41,534 bases of DNA, from positions 1-41,534 of the forward strand of contig JAKAZV010000008.1 in NCBI GenBank assembly GCA_021826505.1. Direction: 5' to 3'. The DNA comes from Acidobacteriota bacterium. Its GTDB lineage: Bacteria; Acidobacteriota; Terriglobia; Terriglobales; SCQP01. The notes beneath the pieces were generated by a model. That model was not told the origin of the DNA, searched no databases, and worked only from the letters and a program-made list of their open reading frames with translations. Shown piece by piece: positions 39,781-41,534 of this stretch. The translations under genes and the position numbers were made by a program. How positions within the stretch are numbered: the stretch's first letter is position 1; every line of letters starts with the position of its first letter.

Positions 39781-40448
39781 ATTTACTCTTGATCGGCTAC
39801 GGCAAAATGAATCGCTTGGTCGAGGAGCTGGCGCGTGAGCAGGGCCATGGCATCGCCGGCATCATTCGCCGGCCGGCGGACTGGGCCGCGGTCCCGCCCG
39901 GATCTGCCGTGGGCATTGATTTCAGCGTCCCCGCGGCGGTCATGGACAATCTGGCCGCGGCTTTCAAAGCGCGCATTCCGCTGGTCATCGGCACCACCGG
40001 CTGGCTTGAGCATTTGCCCGCCGTGCGCGCGCAAGTGGCCGCGGCGGAAGCCGGCGTGGTCTATGGCGCCAATTTCTCCCTCGGCGTGCAGGTCTTCTAT
40101 CAGGCCGTAAACGCCGCCGCGCGGGCGCTGCCCGCGGAATATCAGGCTTACATCATCGAGCATCATCATCGCCACAAACTCGATGCTCCTTCCGGCACCG
40201 CGCGCGAGCTGGCGCGGCGGCTGGCCGACGCCGGGCGCCCCCAGCCGCCGGTGGCCAGTGTGCGCGCCGGCGCCCAGCCCGGCGAGCATACCGTGGGCTT
40301 CGATGCCGAAGCCGACAGCCTGATCTTCACCCATCGCGCCCGCTCCCGCCGCGGCTTTGCCCAGGGCGCCCTGCACGCGGCGCAGTGGATTGAGCATCGC
40401 CGCGGCCTGCATGAGTTTTCCGAAATTTTTGCCGCCGCCGAAGGCTAG
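39777..40448 (+). CDS. dapB: 4-hydroxy-tetrahydrodipicolinate reductase, short form
   Basis: 223 residues; the E. coli enzyme has 273. The Rossmann start is unusually short ([18 protein letters not shown], with GxGxM), then [23 protein letters not shown] and NFSLGVQVF. The substrate and catalytic motif is [15 protein letters not shown] (His and Lys residues of the DapB signature), followed by [14 protein letters not shown] and [19 protein letters not shown]. DapB makes tetrahydrodipicolinate for lysine and diaminopimelate. Short DapBs of ~220-240 residues are known in some phyla. It overlaps the B12-subunit gene by four bases and precedes hpt by 39 bp. Confidence 0.92.
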   Translation: MNLLLIGYGKMNRLVEELAREQGHGIAGIIRRPADWAAVPPGSAVGIDFSVPAAVMDNLAAAFKARIPLVIGTTGWLEHLPAVRAQVAAAEAGVVYGANFSLGVQVFYQAVNAAARALPAEYQAYIIEHHHRHKLDAPSGTARELARRLADAGRPQPPVASVRAGAQPGEHTVGFDAEADSLIFTHRARSRRGFAQGALHAAQWIEHRRGLHEFSEIFAAAEG

Positions 40449-40487
40449 CCGGAAACTTTGAATCATCTTCAATTATGATCATTGGAT

Positions 40488-41042
40488 ATGACTGCTCCGG
40501 CTATGGCGCCCACCACCGATTTACGCGTCCTGATCGGCCGCGAGCGCATCGCCGCCCGGGTTCAGGAGCTGGGCGCGGAGATCGCGCGTGACTTCGCCGG
40601 CCAGGAAATTCTGCTGGTCGGCATCCTGAAAGGCGCGGCGGTCTTTTTGGCCGATCTGGCCCGCGCCATCCCGCTGCACGCCAGCTTCGACTTCATGGCC
40701 GTCACCAGTTACGGCCGCAAATCGCAGAGTTCCGGCGTGGTGCGCCTGCTCAAGGACTTAAACGAAGATATCGCCGGCAAAAACGTCGTTCTGGTCGAGG
40801 ACATTCTCGACACCGGACTGACGCTTTCTTATATCCGCGACCTGCTGCTCGACCGCCAGCCAGCCCGCTTGCGCATCGCGGTGCTGCTCGATAAAACCTC
40901 GCGCCGCCAGGTCCCGTTGCGCGCCGATTACACCGGCTTTGAAATTCCCGACGAGTTCGTCGTCGGCTATGGCCTCGATTATGCGGAAAAATACCGCAAT
41001 CTGGGCGATGTCTGCGTGCTGGCGCTGCCGCCGGGAAAATAG
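40488..41042 (+). CDS. hpt: Hypoxanthine phosphoribosyltransferase
   Basis: 184 residues from ATG 40488 (a TTG two codons upstream and a later ATG at 40503 are alternatives). Typical type I PRTase: LLVGILKGAAVFLADL, DFMAVTSYGRKSQSSGVVRLLKDL, the PRPP-binding loop VVLVEDILDTGLTL, LLDKTSRRQ, IPDEFVVGYGLDYAEKYRNL at the C-terminus. It salvages hypoxanthine (and usually guanine) to the nucleotides. TATGAT at 40474-40479 ends eight bases before the ATG. The RpiB-type gene follows 10 bp downstream; PRPP and ribose-5-phosphate make a metabolic connection between the two. Confidence 0.94.
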   Translation: MTAPAMAPTTDLRVLIGRERIAARVQELGAEIARDFAGQEILLVGILKGAAVFLADLARAIPLHASFDFMAVTSYGRKSQSSGVVRLLKDLNEDIAGKNVVLVEDILDTGLTLSYIRDLLLDRQPARLRIAVLLDKTSRRQVPLRADYTGFEIPDEFVVGYGLDYAEKYRNLGDVCVLALPPGK

Positions 41043-41052
41043 TCTCAATCTC

Positions 41053-41534
41053 ATGGGTAAGCATTTCATCACCGCCGATGATCTGGAGGGCCTGCCCGAA
41101 GGTAGCGAGCTGGTCATTCCCTCCGGCGCCGAAATCACCGATTGGGCCCGCGAGCAGGCTGCCCGCCAGGGCATACGCATGCGCCGCGCCGCTCCCGCCG
41201 AAGCCGCCACCGCGTCCCGCGCCGCGCGGACGCGGATAGCGCTGGCCAGCGATCATGGCGGCTTCGAGCTCAAGCAGAAGCTGCTGCCGTTTCTCAAAGA
41301 TCTCGGCTATGTGGTTCTGGATCTGGGCCCGAACGAGCCGCGCACCCTCGACTATCCCGATCAGGCGCTGGCGGTGGCCGAAGCCGTGCGCGCGGGCCAG
41401 GCAGACTATGGCATTGTGATTGACGGCGCCGGGATCGGCTCGGCGATGGCGGCCAATAAAGTCCCCGGCATCCGCGCCGCGCTCTGCTACGACCTGGCCA
41501 CGGCGCGCAACAGCCGCGAACATAATCACGCCAA
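41053..41534 (+). CDS. RpiB/LacAB-type sugar-phosphate isomerase with extra N-terminal domain, 3' end outside window
   Basis: 160 codons to the right edge. Residues ~1-45 (FITADDLEGLPEGSELVIP, GAEITDWAREQAARQGI) resemble the ethanolamine/microcompartment-type small N-domain that precedes some RpiB proteins. After an Ala-rich linker the RpiB core begins: RIALASDHGGFELKQKL (61-77), VLDLGP, LDYPDQALAVAEAV, IVIDGAGIGSAMAANKVPGIRAALCYDLATARNSREHNHA. In E. coli RpiB the catalytic Cys66 lies in CGTGIG; here that position is Asp124, and the Cys found in some related proteins after GIGS is Ala. The fold is clear, the reaction (ribose-5-phosphate to ribulose-5-phosphate) is therefore less sure. Confidence 0.85.
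   Translation, partial: MGKHFITADDLEGLPEGSELVIPSGAEITDWAREQAARQGIRMRRAAPAEAATASRAARTRIALASDHGGFELKQKLLPFLKDLGYVVLDLGPNEPRTLDYPDQALAVAEAVRAGQADYGIVIDGAGIGSAMAANKVPGIRAALCYDLATARNSREHNHA

Overview
The window is about 41.5 kb of dense, GC-rich bacterial chromosome without rRNA, tRNA, CRISPR arrays, transposases or phage genes. The gene content points to a Gram-negative (diderm) bacterium: an Omp85/TamB outer-membrane assembly operon, a Tat-secreted DUF1501 protein next to a DUF1800 protein, cytosolic PAS histidine kinases and a receiver-less sigma-54 activator. The combination, together with an S41 homologue of acidobacterial flavour, suggests an Acidobacteriota member (Terriglobia-like). This placement is an inference from gene content, not from a marker-gene tree.

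Layout. 1-6980: a partial membrane-anchored protein and a TPR membrane protein (minus strand), a DksA/TraR zinc-finger regulator, gyrA, a VapBC toxin-antitoxin pair with a very good promoter, a compact repeat cluster at 5801-5919, and a secreted protein of unknown function. 7058-11168: a DUF1800 / DUF1501 / small secreted protein cassette bracketed by two direct copies of a ~40 bp intergenic repeat. 11133-13520: divergent haem genes hemY and hemD. 13517-22621: a minus-strand operon of an S41-like protein without its catalytic dyad, an Omp85 protein with about seven POTRA-like repeats, a SurA-like chaperone without a PPIase domain, and TamB. 22676-25907: a class III CoA-transferase divergent from acetyl-CoA synthetase. 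25998-28474: a GH28 pectinase-type hydrolase and a 2-keto-3-deoxygluconate-type kinase, which makes sense as a pectin or galacturonide unit. 28478-32016: HAD phosphatase, a small zinc-ribbon protein, acyl-CoA dehydrogenase and MutY. 32013-39018: regulatory and envelope genes (sigma-54 activator, GGDEF cyclase, XseB, an atypical SDR, an MGDG-synthase-like glycosyltransferase, a PAS-PAS histidine kinase). 39313-41534: a stand-alone B12-binding subunit of a methylmalonyl-CoA mutase type enzyme, DapB, Hpt, and an RpiB-type isomerase with an extra N-terminal domain that runs off the right edge.

Themes. Convergent genes are packed so tightly that stop codons overlap (hemD/tamB, mutY/sigma-54 activator). 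Several genes lack a Shine-Dalgarno sequence and instead have a -10-like hexamer ending 6 nt before the start codon, which suggests leaderless transcripts; vapB is the best case. Several enzymes of known folds have lost or replaced their catalytic residues (S41 protein, SDR, RpiB). Many intergenic gaps carry inverted repeats that are not simple terminators, notably at 5801-5919, 33284-33330, 36079-36137 and over the histidine kinase start codon. No single complete new defence or metabolic system is obvious; the best candidates for follow-up are the S41/Omp85/SurA-like/TamB operon, the repeat-flanked DUF1800/DUF1501 cassette and the repeat cluster beside vapBC.
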